Source of the DNA: Sulfurimicrobium sp963779055
GTDB lineage: Bacteria; Pseudomonadota; Gammaproteobacteria; Burkholderiales; Sulfuricellaceae
Direction: 5' to 3'
Assembly: GCA_963779055.1 (NCBI GenBank)
Contig: CAVZWN010000002.1
Coordinates: forward strand, 248,001 to 312,000
DNA length: 64,000 nucleotides
Below are positions 50,326 to 59,754 of this stretch, one piece after another. The translations under genes were made by a program, and so were the position numbers. Numbering within the stretch: position 1 is the stretch's first letter; the number at the start of each line of letters is the position of its first letter. The notes under the pieces are model-generated. The model did no database searches. It was given only the letters and a program-made list of their open reading frames with translations, and was not told the DNA's origin.

Positions 50326-50341
50326 TGTTTCACGTGAAACC
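50326..50341. promoter_or_regulatory. parS-like ParB site between mnmE and mnmG
   Basis: TGTTTCACGTGAAACC matches the parS consensus at 15 of 16 positions and has a perfect core. It lies in the non-coding gap before mnmG, about 3.4 kb from parB. Confidence 0.85.
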
Positions 50342-50414
50342 GTCCAGGACGGGCTGACGCGCAAGCTGGTTTTGTCGTATCATTCCCGCTCCTGAAGCCG
50401 AAGTCCGGATTTCC

Positions 50415-52311
50415 ATGATTTTCCCTTCCAAATTTGATGTGATCGTTGTTGGCGGCGGCCATGCTGGCACTGAGGCGGCGCTCGCCGCAGCGCGTATGGG
50501 CAGAAAAACCCTGCTGCTGACCCACAATATCGAAACGCTCGGGCAAATGTCATGTAATCCCGCTATCGGCGGGATTGGCAAGGGTCATCTGGTGAGAGAG
50601 GTTGATGCCCTGGGGGGCGCTATGGCGGCGGCCACGGATGAAGGCGGGATCCAGTTCAGAATTCTGAATTCCAGCAAAGGTCCGGCTGTACGGGCAACCC
50701 GTGCCCAGGCTGACCGTCTGTTATACAAGCAGGCTATCCGGCGGCGCCTGGAAAACCAGCCCAATCTGTGGTTGTTCCAGCAGGCGGTGGATGATTTTAC
50801 GCTTGCCGGAGATCAAATTACGGGCGTGGTTACACAGCTCGGCTTGCGTTTCGAGGCGCGTGCGGTGGTGCTGACGGCGGGTACATTTCTCGCCGGCCTG
50901 GTGCATGTCGGGCAGTCTAATTACCAGGCGGGTCGAGCCGGGGACCCCCCCGCGATCAGCCTCGCACATCGCTTGCGCGAACTGAATCTGCCGGTGGGGC
51001 GGCTCAAGACGGGAACGCCGCCGCGCATTGATGGACGCTCTCTGGATTATTCGTTGATGGTGGAGCAACCGGGCGACAATCCCGCGCCGGTGTTTTCCTA
51101 TCTCGGCTCGGCGAGTCAGCATCCGCAACAGGTCTCGTGCTGGATCAGCTACACCAATGAACGAACGCACGACATCATCCGCAATGGCCTTGATCGTTCA
51201 CCGCTTTATACGGGCGTAATCGAGGGTGTGGGGCCGCGTTATTGTCCTTCTATCGAGGACAAGATCACGCGTTTTGCCGACAAGGATGCGCACCAGATTT
51301 TTGTCGAGCCGGAAGGCTTGTCAACGCATGAAATTTACCCCAACGGGATTTCCACCAGTCTGCCCTTCGATGTGCAGTATGCCTTGGTGCGTTCGATGCG
51401 GGGTTTCGAGAATGCCCATATCACCCGGCCCGGCTACGCGATTGAATATGATTATTTCGATCCACGCGGCCTCAAAAGTTCTCTTGAAACCAAGGCGATC
51501 AGAGGCTTGTTCTTTGCCGGACAGATCAATGGAACGACCGGCTACGAAGAAGCTGCCGCACAAGGTCTGCTGGCAGGTATCAATGCAGGATTGCTCACGG
51601 CGGAAAAAGAAGCGTGGAGCCCAGGCCGCGATCAGGCCTATCTAGGCGTGATGGTGGATGACCTGATTACACGCGGGGTATCCGAGCCCTACCGCATGTT
51701 TACCAGTCGCGCTGAATACCGGCTCCTGCTTAAGAGAAGATAACGCCGATTTGCGGCTGACCGAGATCGGGCGCGAACTGGGCGTGGTGGACGATGAGCG
51801 CTGGGCGCAGTTCTCGGTCAAGCGTGATGCGGTGGCGCAGGAAAAGGAAAGGCTCAAGAGCACCTGGGTCAACCCGCGCATGGTTGATGCTGCCAGCGCA
51901 GAGCGCGTGCTCGGTCAGGCCATGGAGCGTGAATATACCTTGCTGGATCTGCTGCGTCGCCCGCAGGTCGGCTACCAGGCCCTGTTGACCCTGCCTGGGG
52001 CGGGTGAGGGAGTGAGCGATCCACAGGTCGCTGAGCAGGTTGAAATTCAGGCTAAATATCAGGGCTACATCGAACGCCAGCAGGAAGAAATCGAGCGCCA
52101 CCATCACTACGAGGCGCTGCGACTGTTGCCCGACATGGACTACAGCAAGGTGCATGGCCTTTCCATCGAAGTGAAGCAGAAGCTGGCCCAACACAAGCCG
52201 GAAACCCTGGGTCAGGCGGCGCGAATTTCGGGCATCACTCCGGCGGCCATCTCACTGTTGCTGGTCTACCTCAAGCGCATGCAGGGCCGGGCAGAGAGGA
52301 AGAGTGCATGA
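50415..52311 (+). pseudogene. mnmG: tRNA uridine modification enzyme MnmG (GidA), frameshifted
   Basis: Two frames together make a normal MnmG of about 630 residues. The first has the FAD motif VVGGGHAGTEAALAAARMG, GIGKGHLVREVDALGG, KTGTPPRIDGRSLDYS and GLFFAGQINGTTGYEEAAAQGLLAGINAG, and ends SRAEYRLLLKRR. The second continues the family sequence from REDNADLRLTEIGRELG to the helical C-terminal domain. The break is at 51731-51733: one extra A makes CTTAAGAGAAG read into a stop. Removing it restores the frame. As given, the C-terminal domain that binds MnmE is lost. Either a sequencing error or a real one-base insertion; mnmE next door is intact, which favours error. Confidence 0.88.
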
Positions 52312-52928
52312 GTCTGGCCGATAAACTTTATGCCGGACTGACGCAACTTGGACTGTCTTTGACGGAAGCGCAGCGACAGTCGCTGCTGGATTACATTGCC
52401 TTGATGCAGAAGTGGAATAAGGTTTACAACCTGACTGCCGTGCGCGAACCTGAAAACATGCTTTACCAGCATCTGCTCGACAGTCTTGCTGTATTGCCTT
52501 ATATCGGGTCGGGTCGGCTGCTGGATGTGGGCACCGGAGGTGGATTGCCCGGCATTGTCCTGGCCATCGCCAAGCCAGAGCTGGATATTGTCCTGCTCGA
52601 CAGCAATCAGAAAAAAACCACTTTTTTGCGCCAGACCTGTATTGAGCTGGGCCTGAAAAATGTAAAGGTGGAGTGCATGCGGGTGGATGACTATCAACCC
52701 TCACCACTCTTCGACATGGTTATTTCGCGCGCCTTCTCCGAGCTTACCGAGTTTGTCCGCCTCTCTGCCCGCCTGTGCCGCTCCGGCGGGGCGCTGCTGG
52801 CGATGAAGGGCGTTTACCCTCACGATGAGCTGGCGCAATTGCCGGCGCAGTTCAGGCAACATGAAGTTGTCGCGCTTAATGTCCCGGGACTCGAAGCGCA
52901 ACGGCATTTGGTAATTCTCAGGGTTTGA
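52308..52928 (+). CDS. rsmG: 16S rRNA (guanine527-N7)-methyltransferase
   Basis: A 206-residue methyltransferase of helix 18 of 16S rRNA. Marks: YNLTAVREPENMLYQHLLDSLA, the SAM motif LLDVGTGGGLPGIVLAI, and ISRAFSELTEFVRL. It overlaps the mnmG stop by four bases (ATGA), matching the usual mnmG-rsmG-parAB order. Confidence 0.97.
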   Translation: MSLADKLYAGLTQLGLSLTEAQRQSLLDYIALMQKWNKVYNLTAVREPENMLYQHLLDSLAVLPYIGSGRLLDVGTGGGLPGIVLAIAKPELDIVLLDSNQKKTTFLRQTCIELGLKNVKVECMRVDDYQPSPLFDMVISRAFSELTEFVRLSARLCRSGGALLAMKGVYPHDELAQLPAQFRQHEVVALNVPGLEAQRHLVILRV

Positions 52929-52930
52929 AT

Positions 52931-53716
52931 ATGGCCAGAATCATTGCGGTAACCAATCAAAAAGGTGGCGTGGGCAAGACCACCACCACCGTCAACCTTG
53001 CAGCCAGTCTTGCTGCAACCCGGCGCAGGGTGCTGCTGGTCGATCTCGACCCGCAGGGTAACGCGACCATGGGCAGCGGTGTAGAGAAGGATAGTCTGGA
53101 GCGTACGGTCTATCACGTGCTGTTGGAACAAAACAGTACGGCTGAGGTTCGTGTGCCATCGGTCCGTGGCGGATATGACGTGATCCCGGCCAATCGCAAC
53201 CTGGCGGGTGCCGAGGTCGAACTGGTGCAGGAACTGGCGCGCGAGTGGCGGCTTAAAAAAGCACTGGAAAGCGTGGCGTCTGAATATGACTTCATTCTGC
53301 TCGACTGCCCGCCAGCACTCAATCTGCTGACCGTGAATGGCTTGTGTGCCGCAAGTGCAGTGATGATCCCGATGCAATGCGAGTACTACGCTCTGGAAGG
53401 ACTCAGCGATCTGGTCAAGACCATCAAGCGGGTGCGCACGCACCTTAATCCACAACTGGAAATCGAGGGCTTGCTGCGTACCATGTTCGATCCGCGCAAC
53501 GCGCTGGCGCAACAGGTTTCTGCCCAGTTGCAGCAACACTTTGGGGACAAGGTCTATCGTACCGTGATTCCACGCAATATACGCCTGGCGGAAGCGCCCA
53601 GCTTCGGTGTGCCGGTGCTGTATCACGACAAGGGATCAAAGGGCGCCCAGGCCTACCTGGCGCTGGCTGGAGAAATGCTGGGCAAACATAGCGGCGTTGA
53701 AACTGTTGACGCGTGA
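52931..53716 (+). CDS. parA: Chromosome partitioning ATPase ParA
   Basis: A 261-residue Walker-type ATPase that moves ParB-parS complexes. Deviant Walker A QKGGVGKTTTTVNLA is near residue 10, with VDLDPQGNATMGSG and ILLDCPPALNLLTVNGL (Walker B) after. No N-terminal helix-turn-helix domain, so it is the chromosomal (Soj-type) form. ATG 52931 has an AGGG ribosome site eight bases upstream; a TTG at 52925 overlapping the rsmG stop is the alternative. Confidence 0.97.
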   Translation: MARIIAVTNQKGGVGKTTTTVNLAASLAATRRRVLLVDLDPQGNATMGSGVEKDSLERTVYHVLLEQNSTAEVRVPSVRGGYDVIPANRNLAGAEVELVQELAREWRLKKALESVASEYDFILLDCPPALNLLTVNGLCAASAVMIPMQCEYYALEGLSDLVKTIKRVRTHLNPQLEIEGLLRTMFDPRNALAQQVSAQLQQHFGDKVYRTVIPRNIRLAEAPSFGVPVLYHDKGSKGAQAYLALAGEMLGKHSGVETVDA

Positions 53717-53735
53717 TAAAAGGACATAGATAAGC

Positions 53736-54569
53736 ATGGTAAAACACAAGGGATTGGGGCGCGGCTTGGACGCCTTGCTGGCAGGCGATGACAGCGAAAC
53801 GGTGGAAATGTTGCAGCAGCTTGCTATCAGCGTGCTGCAGCCGGGCAAATACCAGCCCCGCACACACATGGACCCCGAGTCATTGCAGCAACTCGCGGAT
53901 TCGATCCGGGCGCAGGGTGTGATGCAGCCGGTACTGGTGCGGCCACTCGCGGGGGGGCGCTATGAAATCATCGCGGGCGAACGGCGCTGGCGCGCTTCCC
54001 AGATGGCGGGCCTGACGGAGGTTCCGGCGCTGATCCGGGAAATCCCGGACGAAGCTGCGCTGGCCATGGCGCTGATCGAGAATATCCAGCGGGAAAACCT
54101 CAATCCGCTGGAAGAGGCGCTGGGTATCCAGCGTCTGGTCAATGAATTCAATCTGACACATCAGGCAGCAGCAGAGGCGGTTTGCCGTTCACGCAGTGCG
54201 GTGACAAATTTGCTGCGCCTGCTCAACCTGGCCCCGCGCGTACAGGAAATGCTGATGCAGCGTCAGCTCGATATGGGCCACGCACGCGCCTTGCTCGGAC
54301 TGACGCAGGTCAAGCAAATCGACGCTGCACACGAAATCATTAACAAGGGCCTGTCGGTGCGAGAAGCTGAAAAACTGGCACAGCGAATGCTCAAGCCGGC
54401 GGACGAACGCAAAAAGGCGCCGGATCGTGACGTAATGCGCCTGCAGGAAGAATTGGCGGAAAAGCTTGGGGCGCGCGTAACTCTTGCTCCACGCAAGGGC
54501 GGCAAGGGTCGTCTGGTCATCAATTACGACAGTCTGGAACAGCTTGACGGCATCATTGCCAAGTTTTAA
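53736..54569 (+). CDS. parB: Chromosome partitioning protein ParB
   Basis: A 277-residue DNA-binding CTPase that loads at parS and spreads. N-terminal GRGLDALLAGD is the ParA-interacting segment. The CTP-binding domain has QPGKYQPRTHMDPESL, GVMQPVLVRPL and AGERRWRASQMAG. The ParB helix-turn-helix (LTHQAAAEAVCRSRSAVTNLLRLL) follows, and a C-terminal dimer domain ends in NYDSLEQLDGIIAKF. Candidate targets in this window are the parS-like sites at 8874, 25136, 43739 and 50326. Confidence 0.97.
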   Translation: MVKHKGLGRGLDALLAGDDSETVEMLQQLAISVLQPGKYQPRTHMDPESLQQLADSIRAQGVMQPVLVRPLAGGRYEIIAGERRWRASQMAGLTEVPALIREIPDEAALAMALIENIQRENLNPLEEALGIQRLVNEFNLTHQAAAEAVCRSRSAVTNLLRLLNLAPRVQEMLMQRQLDMGHARALLGLTQVKQIDAAHEIINKGLSVREAEKLAQRMLKPADERKKAPDRDVMRLQEELAEKLGARVTLAPRKGGKGRLVINYDSLEQLDGIIAKF

Positions 54570-54627
54570 TGCGGCTCGTCAATATTGTTGACGCATAACC
54601 TTAACTTATTAGACCATAAAGAAAGGT

Positions 54628-54656
54628 TTGACGAGTCGCCAAGGGTATATTATCAT
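54628..54656 (+). promoter_or_regulatory. Probable promoter of the ATP synthase operon
   Basis: TTGACG (54628-54633) and TATCAT (54651-54656) with 17 bases between, about 30 bases before atpI. A six-base stem (CGTCAA/TTGACG, 54577-54593) lies between parB and this promoter but has no T run, so it is not a convincing terminator. Confidence 0.6.
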
Positions 54657-54687
54657 TTGCTGATTTTTCGCAGTCCCGAAAGCTGTT

Positions 54688-55053
54688 GTGTACGCAAACC
54701 GTATCATGATGTATCAGGCTGCGGCGGCTGCATTTAGCGCAATCCTGGCTTACCTCTACAAGGGAGAGGCTGCGGCGATGGCAGCGTGGTTTGGTGGCGC
54801 TGTGGCGCTGGCGAATACGATGTTGCTGGCTTGGCGCATGCGTAATAGTAGTCATGAGCCGGGGCAGGAGCCGCGCCGGGAGTTGGCCCGGCTTGTTCGT
54901 TCCAGTATGGAGCGTTTTTTTATGGTCTCGTTGTTGATAGCGGCGGGGCTGGGATGGATGAAACTGATGCCGCTGCCTTTGCTGGCCGGCTTCGCCTTGG
55001 GGCAATTGACCCTGATGGTTTCAACAATAATCAGTGGAATAGAGAAACAATAA
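54688..55053 (+). CDS. atpI: ATP synthase subunit I
   Basis: A 121-residue membrane protein with about four helices (FSAILAYLYKG, AAWFGGAVALANTMLLAWRM, FFMVSLLIAAGLGWM, LPLLAGFALGQLTLMV). AtpI helps assemble the c-ring. GTG start at 54688. It is first in the complete operon atpIBEFHAGDC and ends on the base before atpB. Confidence 0.88.
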   Translation: MYANRIMMYQAAAAAFSAILAYLYKGEAAAMAAWFGGAVALANTMLLAWRMRNSSHEPGQEPRRELARLVRSSMERFFMVSLLIAAGLGWMKLMPLPLLAGFALGQLTLMVSTIISGIEKQ

Positions 55054-55917
55054 ATGTCTGGCGAAACGCAAACTTCTGCAGAATATATCAAGCATCACCT
55101 GCAAAACCTGACTTATGGTCAGCACACCGATGGAAACTGGGGGATTGCCCACAGTGCAGAGCAAGCCAAGGAAATGGGGTTCTGGGCGATTAATCTGGAT
55201 ACGACGATTATTGCTTTCGTGCTGGGATCGATATTCCTGTTCTTCTTTGCTAGGGCAGCACAAAAAGCATCCGCTGGCGTACCGACCGGCTTGCAGAATT
55301 TCGTTGAGTGGGTCGTTGATTTCATTGACAATAGCGTGCGCGGCTCATTTACAGCTAAAAACGATATGGTTGCGCCGCTTGCGCTGACGATTTTTGCCTG
55401 GGTCCTGCTGATGAACCTGATGGATCTGATGCCCATTGATTATCTGCCGTTGATCGCCCATGCTGCCGGCCTGCCGTTCCTTAAAGTAGTTCCGACCACC
55501 GACCCTAATGCCACCTTTGGTATGTCAATCGCCGTTTTCGTGCTGGTGATTTACTACAGCATCAAGATGAAAGGTCTGGGCGGCTTCGTCGGCGAACTCA
55601 CGCTGCAGCCATTCGGCAAATTCGGCCTGCCTGCGAACATATTCCTGGAAGGCGTGAACCTCATTGCCAAGCCGATTTCTCTGGCCCTGCGTTTGTTTGG
55701 CAACATGTACGCAGGTGAAATGATTTTCATCCTGATCGCGCTGATGGGTGCTTCCTGGGCGGGCGCAACCTTCGGCAGCACGCTACTGTTCGGTTCCCAG
55801 GTCGTTCTCTCTCTTGGCTGGGCAATATTTCATATTCTGATTGTCACGCTGCAGGCCTTCATCTTCATGACACTTACTATCGTTTACATGGATATGGCGC
55901 ATCAGGAACATCATTAA
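55054..55917 (+). CDS. atpB: ATP synthase Fo subunit a
   Basis: A 287-residue membrane stator that forms the proton half-channels. The key arginine is in SLALRLFGNMYAGEMIFILIALMG near residue 214. Family segments NFVEWVVDFIDNSVRG and PDATF-like TDPNATFGMSIAVFVLVIYYS are present. Five or six helices; normal length. Confidence 0.97.
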   Translation: MSGETQTSAEYIKHHLQNLTYGQHTDGNWGIAHSAEQAKEMGFWAINLDTTIIAFVLGSIFLFFFARAAQKASAGVPTGLQNFVEWVVDFIDNSVRGSFTAKNDMVAPLALTIFAWVLLMNLMDLMPIDYLPLIAHAAGLPFLKVVPTTDPNATFGMSIAVFVLVIYYSIKMKGLGGFVGELTLQPFGKFGLPANIFLEGVNLIAKPISLALRLFGNMYAGEMIFILIALMGASWAGATFGSTLLFGSQVVLSLGWAIFHILIVTLQAFIFMTLTIVYMDMAHQEHH

Positions 55918-55967
55918 AGATTTTTTCAATTAGCAACTTAACTTTTAAATTAACTTAGGAGAAGTAA

Positions 55968-56201
55968 ATGGAACACGCACTGCTTTTTATCGCCGGCGCG
56001 ATCATGATGGGTCTGGGCGCACTGGGTGCAGCCGTTGGCATCGGCATTCTGGGCGGCCGCTTCCTTGAAGGCGCCGCACGTCAACCTGAGCTGATCCCGA
56101 TGCTGCGCACCCAGTTCTTCGTGGTGATGGGTCTGGTCGACGCGGTGCCGATGATTGCAGTTGGTATCGCCATGTACGTCCTCTTTGCTGTTGCCGGCTA
56201 A
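55968..56201 (+). CDS. atpE: ATP synthase Fo subunit c
   Basis: A 77-residue hairpin of two helices that builds the rotor ring. The polar loop is GGRFLEGAARQPELIP and the proton-carrying acid is D58 in GLVDAVPMIAVG. There is no sign of the extra polar residues of Na+-type rings, so it is a proton enzyme by inference. An AGGAG ribosome site precedes the ATG. Confidence 0.98.
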   Translation: MEHALLFIAGAIMMGLGALGAAVGIGILGGRFLEGAARQPELIPMLRTQFFVVMGLVDAVPMIAVGIAMYVLFAVAG

Positions 56202-56237
56202 TCTGCCAGTGATCAATAACTCAAGAAAGGTTTGTGC

Positions 56238-56708
56238 ATGAATATCAATGCAACCCTTCTCGCGCAAACGATCATGTTCATCATGTTCGTCTGGTTTTGC
56301 ATGACGTTTGTGTGGCCGCCTATCATGCAGGCCCTGACCGAGCGCAAGAAGTTGATCGCCGACGGGCTGGCCGCGGGTGAACGCGGCAAGCATGAACTGG
56401 AGCTGGCTTCTCGCCGTGCAACCGAGTCCATGCATGACGCCAAGCAGAAAGCCGCGGAAGTCATAATTCAAGCAGAAAAACGCGCTTCCCAGATCATCGA
56501 TGAAGCGAAGAATGCTGCCAAGGAAGAGGGTGACCGTCTGGTTGCCGGAGCCAAGGCTGAAATCGATCAGGAAGTGAACCGTGCGCGCGAAACATTGCGC
56601 CAGCAGGTGGCAGATCTAGCTGTCGCGGGCGCAGAGAAGATCCTGCGGCGTGAAGTGGATGCCAAGGCTCACGCCGAACTGCTGACCGCACTCAAGAACG
56701 AAATCTAG
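56238..56708 (+). CDS. atpF: ATP synthase Fo subunit b
   Basis: A 156-residue peripheral stalk subunit: one N-terminal helix (FIMFVWFCMTFVWPPIMQAL) then a long charged coiled coil rich in A, E, K and R. Only one b-type gene is present, so it works as a homodimer. ATG 56238 has AAAGG upstream; an in-frame TTG at 56232 is less likely. Confidence 0.97.
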   Translation: MNINATLLAQTIMFIMFVWFCMTFVWPPIMQALTERKKLIADGLAAGERGKHELELASRRATESMHDAKQKAAEVIIQAEKRASQIIDEAKNAAKEEGDRLVAGAKAEIDQEVNRARETLRQQVADLAVAGAEKILRREVDAKAHAELLTALKNEI

Positions 56709-56719
56709 GCGGCGACTCT

Positions 56720-57253
56720 ATGGAAATCGTTACGATAGCAAGGCCTTATGCTGAAGCGCTATACCGTCTGGCAAGCCAGAAGGGTGCGCTGGCAGAGTGG
56801 TCGCGCAAGCTCGAAATGGCATCCGCAGTGGCGAGTGATTCAGCCATGAAAGATATCATTTCCAGCCCTAAATTCACGCGTGCCGATGTGGAGCGGGTTT
56901 TTCTGGACGTCGTGGGCAAGGATTTCGATGAAGAAGGGCAAAACCTGATTCGTCTGCTCATTGAAAATGATCGTTTGACCATATTGCCAGAAATAGCCGC
57001 CCAGTTCGAAAAGCTCAAGGCGGAACAAAGCGGCATGCTTGAAGCCGCCATCAGCAGCGCGTTCCCTCTCTCTGCCGAACAGATTGCAGAGATGGTTGGC
57101 TCGCTGGAAAAACGCTTTGCACGAAAAGTGACGGCTCAGGTAAGCGTGGATCCTGAACTTATTGGCGGTGTAAAAATTAATGCCGGTGACGTGGTGATTG
57201 ATGCATCCGTGCGCGGCCAGCTCAATAACATGACCTTTGCGCTCAAGCGCTAG
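56720..57253 (+). CDS. atpH: ATP synthase F1 subunit delta
   Basis: A 177-residue connector between stalk and F1 head. MEIVTIARPYAEALYRLA start, LIRLLIENDRLTILPEIAAQFEKL in the middle, and the GGVKINAGDVVIDASVRGQLNNM family C-terminus. Normal length and position. Confidence 0.97.
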   Translation: MEIVTIARPYAEALYRLASQKGALAEWSRKLEMASAVASDSAMKDIISSPKFTRADVERVFLDVVGKDFDEEGQNLIRLLIENDRLTILPEIAAQFEKLKAEQSGMLEAAISSAFPLSAEQIAEMVGSLEKRFARKVTAQVSVDPELIGGVKINAGDVVIDASVRGQLNNMTFALKR

Positions 57254-57263
57254 GAGATAAAGA

Positions 57264-58805
57264 ATGCAGTTAAACCCATCAGAAATCAGTGATCTGATCA
57301 AGAGCAAGATCGAGAGTTTTGCTACGGCCGCAGAAGCGCGCAATCAGGGTACGGTCGTTTCTGTAACAGACGGTATCGTACGTATTCATGGTCTTTCCGA
57401 CGTGATGCAGGGTGAAATGCTGGAATTCCCGGGCAACACCTTCGGTCTGGCGCTCAACCTTGAGCGCGATTCGGTCGGTGCCGTGGTTCTGGGCGAATAT
57501 GAACACATCAGTGAAGGCGACACCGTCAAGTGTACCGGCAAAATTCTGGAAGTACCGGTTGGTGAAGCGCTCATCGGTCGTGTCGTGAATTCGCTGGGCC
57601 AGCCGATCGACGGCAAAGGCCCGATCGCTGCAAGCCAGACATCCCCGATCGAGAAAGTGGCTCCGGGCGTTATTTCCCGCCAGTCCGTCTCTCAGCCGCT
57701 GCAAACCGGCCTCAAGTCGGTTGACGCCATGGTGCCGATTGGTCGTGGTCAGCGCGAACTGATCATTGGCGATCGCCAGACCGGCAAGACGGCTGTGGCT
57801 GTGGATGCCATCATCAACCAGAAAGGCACTGGCGTAATTTGTATTTACGTCGCCGTGGGCCAGAAGGCTTCCTCCGTTGCCAACGTGGTGCGCAAGCTGG
57901 AAGAGCACGGTGCCATGGGCCACACCATCGTGGTGGCGGCAATGGCTTCCGACCCTGCCGCGATGCAGTACATTGCCCCGTACGCAGGTTGCACCATGGG
58001 CGAATATTTCCGTGACCGCGGTGAAGATGCGCTGATCGTTTATGACGATCTGACCAAGCAGGCCTGGGCCTATCGTCAGATTTCCCTGCTGTTGCGCCGT
58101 CCCCCGGGCCGCGAAGCTTATCCTGGCGACGTGTTCTATCTGCACTCCCGCTTGCTCGAGCGTGCTGCGCGCGTGAATGCCGACCATGTTGAAAAAATCA
58201 CCAATGGTGCCGTGAAAGGCAAAACCGGGTCTCTCACCGCGCTGCCAGTGATCGAAACGCAGGCGGGTGACGTGTCTGCATTCGTTCCGACCAACGTGAT
58301 TTCGATTACCGACGGCCAGATCTTCCTGGAAAGCGATCTGTTCAACGCCGGTATCCGTCCTGCGATTAACGCCGGTCTGTCCGTGTCTCGCGTCGGTGGT
58401 GCAGCTCAGACCAAGGCGATCAAAAAGCTGGGTGGTGGTATTCGTCTGGCTCTGGCGCAGTATCGTGAACTGGCTGCATTTGCTCAGTTCGCATCCGATC
58501 TCGATGAGGCCACCCGCAAACAGCTGGAACGCGGCAAGCTGGTCACGGAGCTGATGAAGCAGAACCAGTATTCCCCGATGTCGATTTCCGAAATGGCTGT
58601 CACGCTGTATGCCGTGAACAAGGGCTACATGGATGATGTGGAAGTGAAAAAGGTTCTGGCCTTTGAAGCTGCCCTGCAGGCATTCATGAAGAGCAAGCAC
58701 GGCGCCTTGATGAACACCATCGAGAGTGAGCGTGATGTGAGTGCCGACAGTGAGAAAACCCTGATGGGCGCCATTGACGAGTTCAAGGCCAGCTCGGTTT
58801 ACTAA
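57264..58805 (+). CDS. atpA: ATP synthase F1 subunit alpha
   Basis: A 513-residue non-catalytic nucleotide-binding subunit of the F1 head. P-loop GDRQTGKTAVAVDAI near residue 170, the family region AYRQISLLLRRPPGREAYPGDVFYLHSRLLERAA, and the arginine finger in GLSVSRVGGAAQ. Length matches proteobacterial AtpA exactly. Confidence 0.99.
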   Translation: MQLNPSEISDLIKSKIESFATAAEARNQGTVVSVTDGIVRIHGLSDVMQGEMLEFPGNTFGLALNLERDSVGAVVLGEYEHISEGDTVKCTGKILEVPVGEALIGRVVNSLGQPIDGKGPIAASQTSPIEKVAPGVISRQSVSQPLQTGLKSVDAMVPIGRGQRELIIGDRQTGKTAVAVDAIINQKGTGVICIYVAVGQKASSVANVVRKLEEHGAMGHTIVVAAMASDPAAMQYIAPYAGCTMGEYFRDRGEDALIVYDDLTKQAWAYRQISLLLRRPPGREAYPGDVFYLHSRLLERAARVNADHVEKITNGAVKGKTGSLTALPVIETQAGDVSAFVPTNVISITDGQIFLESDLFNAGIRPAINAGLSVSRVGGAAQTKAIKKLGGGIRLALAQYRELAAFAQFASDLDEATRKQLERGKLVTELMKQNQYSPMSISEMAVTLYAVNKGYMDDVEVKKVLAFEAALQAFMKSKHGALMNTIESERDVSADSEKTLMGAIDEFKASSVY

Positions 58806-58837
58806 AGCGTCGTGGAATATAGACTTAGGACTGAATA

Positions 58838-59701
58838 ATGGCGAGCGGAAAAGAGATTCGGACCAAGATTAAAAGCGTCCAGAATACACAGAAAATTACT
58901 CGCGCCATGGAAATGGTGGCTGCATCCAAAATGCGCAAGGCGCAGGAAAGGATGCGTGCTGCCCGCCCCTACGGCGAAAAGATTCGCAACGTGGCGGCTC
59001 ACCTTAGCCACGCCCATGCCGAATACAAACATCCCTTCCTGATTACACGGAATGGTGTGAAGCGGATTGGCGTGATCATGGTGACTTCCGACAAGGGCTT
59101 GTGTGGTGGTCTCAATACCAATGTGATCCGCATGGTACTGAGCCAGATGAAAGCCTGGGAAGCGGCTGGCAAGCAGGTTGACGCCTGTGCACTGGGTGGA
59201 AAGGGTTTCGGTTTTCTGCAGCGCATGGGTGGTAACGTGCTTTCCCACATCACCGGACTGGGCGATACACCTCATCTGGAAAAGTTGATCGGCCCGATCA
59301 AGGTCATGCTGGATGCCTACATGGACGGCAAGATCGACGAGCTGCATCTGTGCTATACCCGCTTCATCAACACCATGAAGCAGGAGCCGGTGATGGAAAA
59401 ACTGCTGCCACTTTCCGGGGAAGATCTCGGTGCGGCACAGGGTCACTGGGACTACATTTACGAGCCGGAAGCAAAATCGGTCATCGATGAGCTGATGAGC
59501 CGCTACATTGAGGCGCTGGTCTATCAGGCAGTTGCCGAGAATATGGCTTCCGAACAGAGCTCTCGTATGGTGGCGATGAAAGCGGCATCTGACAATGCCG
59601 GCAACGTCATCGACGAGCTCAAGCTGATCTACAACAAAACCCGTCAGGCGGCAATTACCAAAGAGCTGTCCGAAATCGTTGCCGGCGCAGCTGCCGTATA
59701 A
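58838..59701 (+). CDS. atpG: ATP synthase F1 subunit gamma
   Basis: A 287-residue central rotor shaft. N-terminal helix IRTKIKSVQNTQKITRAMEMVAASKMRKAQ and C-terminal helix SEQSSRMVAMKAASDNAGNVIDELKLIYNKTRQAAITKEL are the paired coiled coil of the shaft. SDKGLCGGLNTN lies between. Normal length. Confidence 0.98.
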   Translation: MASGKEIRTKIKSVQNTQKITRAMEMVAASKMRKAQERMRAARPYGEKIRNVAAHLSHAHAEYKHPFLITRNGVKRIGVIMVTSDKGLCGGLNTNVIRMVLSQMKAWEAAGKQVDACALGGKGFGFLQRMGGNVLSHITGLGDTPHLEKLIGPIKVMLDAYMDGKIDELHLCYTRFINTMKQEPVMEKLLPLSGEDLGAAQGHWDYIYEPEAKSVIDELMSRYIEALVYQAVAENMASEQSSRMVAMKAASDNAGNVIDELKLIYNKTRQAAITKELSEIVAGAAAV

Positions 59702-59754
59702 ACGATCCTGAATTTTCAGGCGGATTACAGAATCAACAGTATCGAGGATAGAAA

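Noticed and set aside
54577..54593. Hairpin after parB as a terminator
   Set aside because: The stem is only six bases and no T run follows; parB transcription may continue into the atp operon.
57279..58700. 473-codon open frame opposite atpA
   Set aside because: Antisense of a highly conserved ATP synthase gene; rich in histidine and glycine as expected for a shadow frame.
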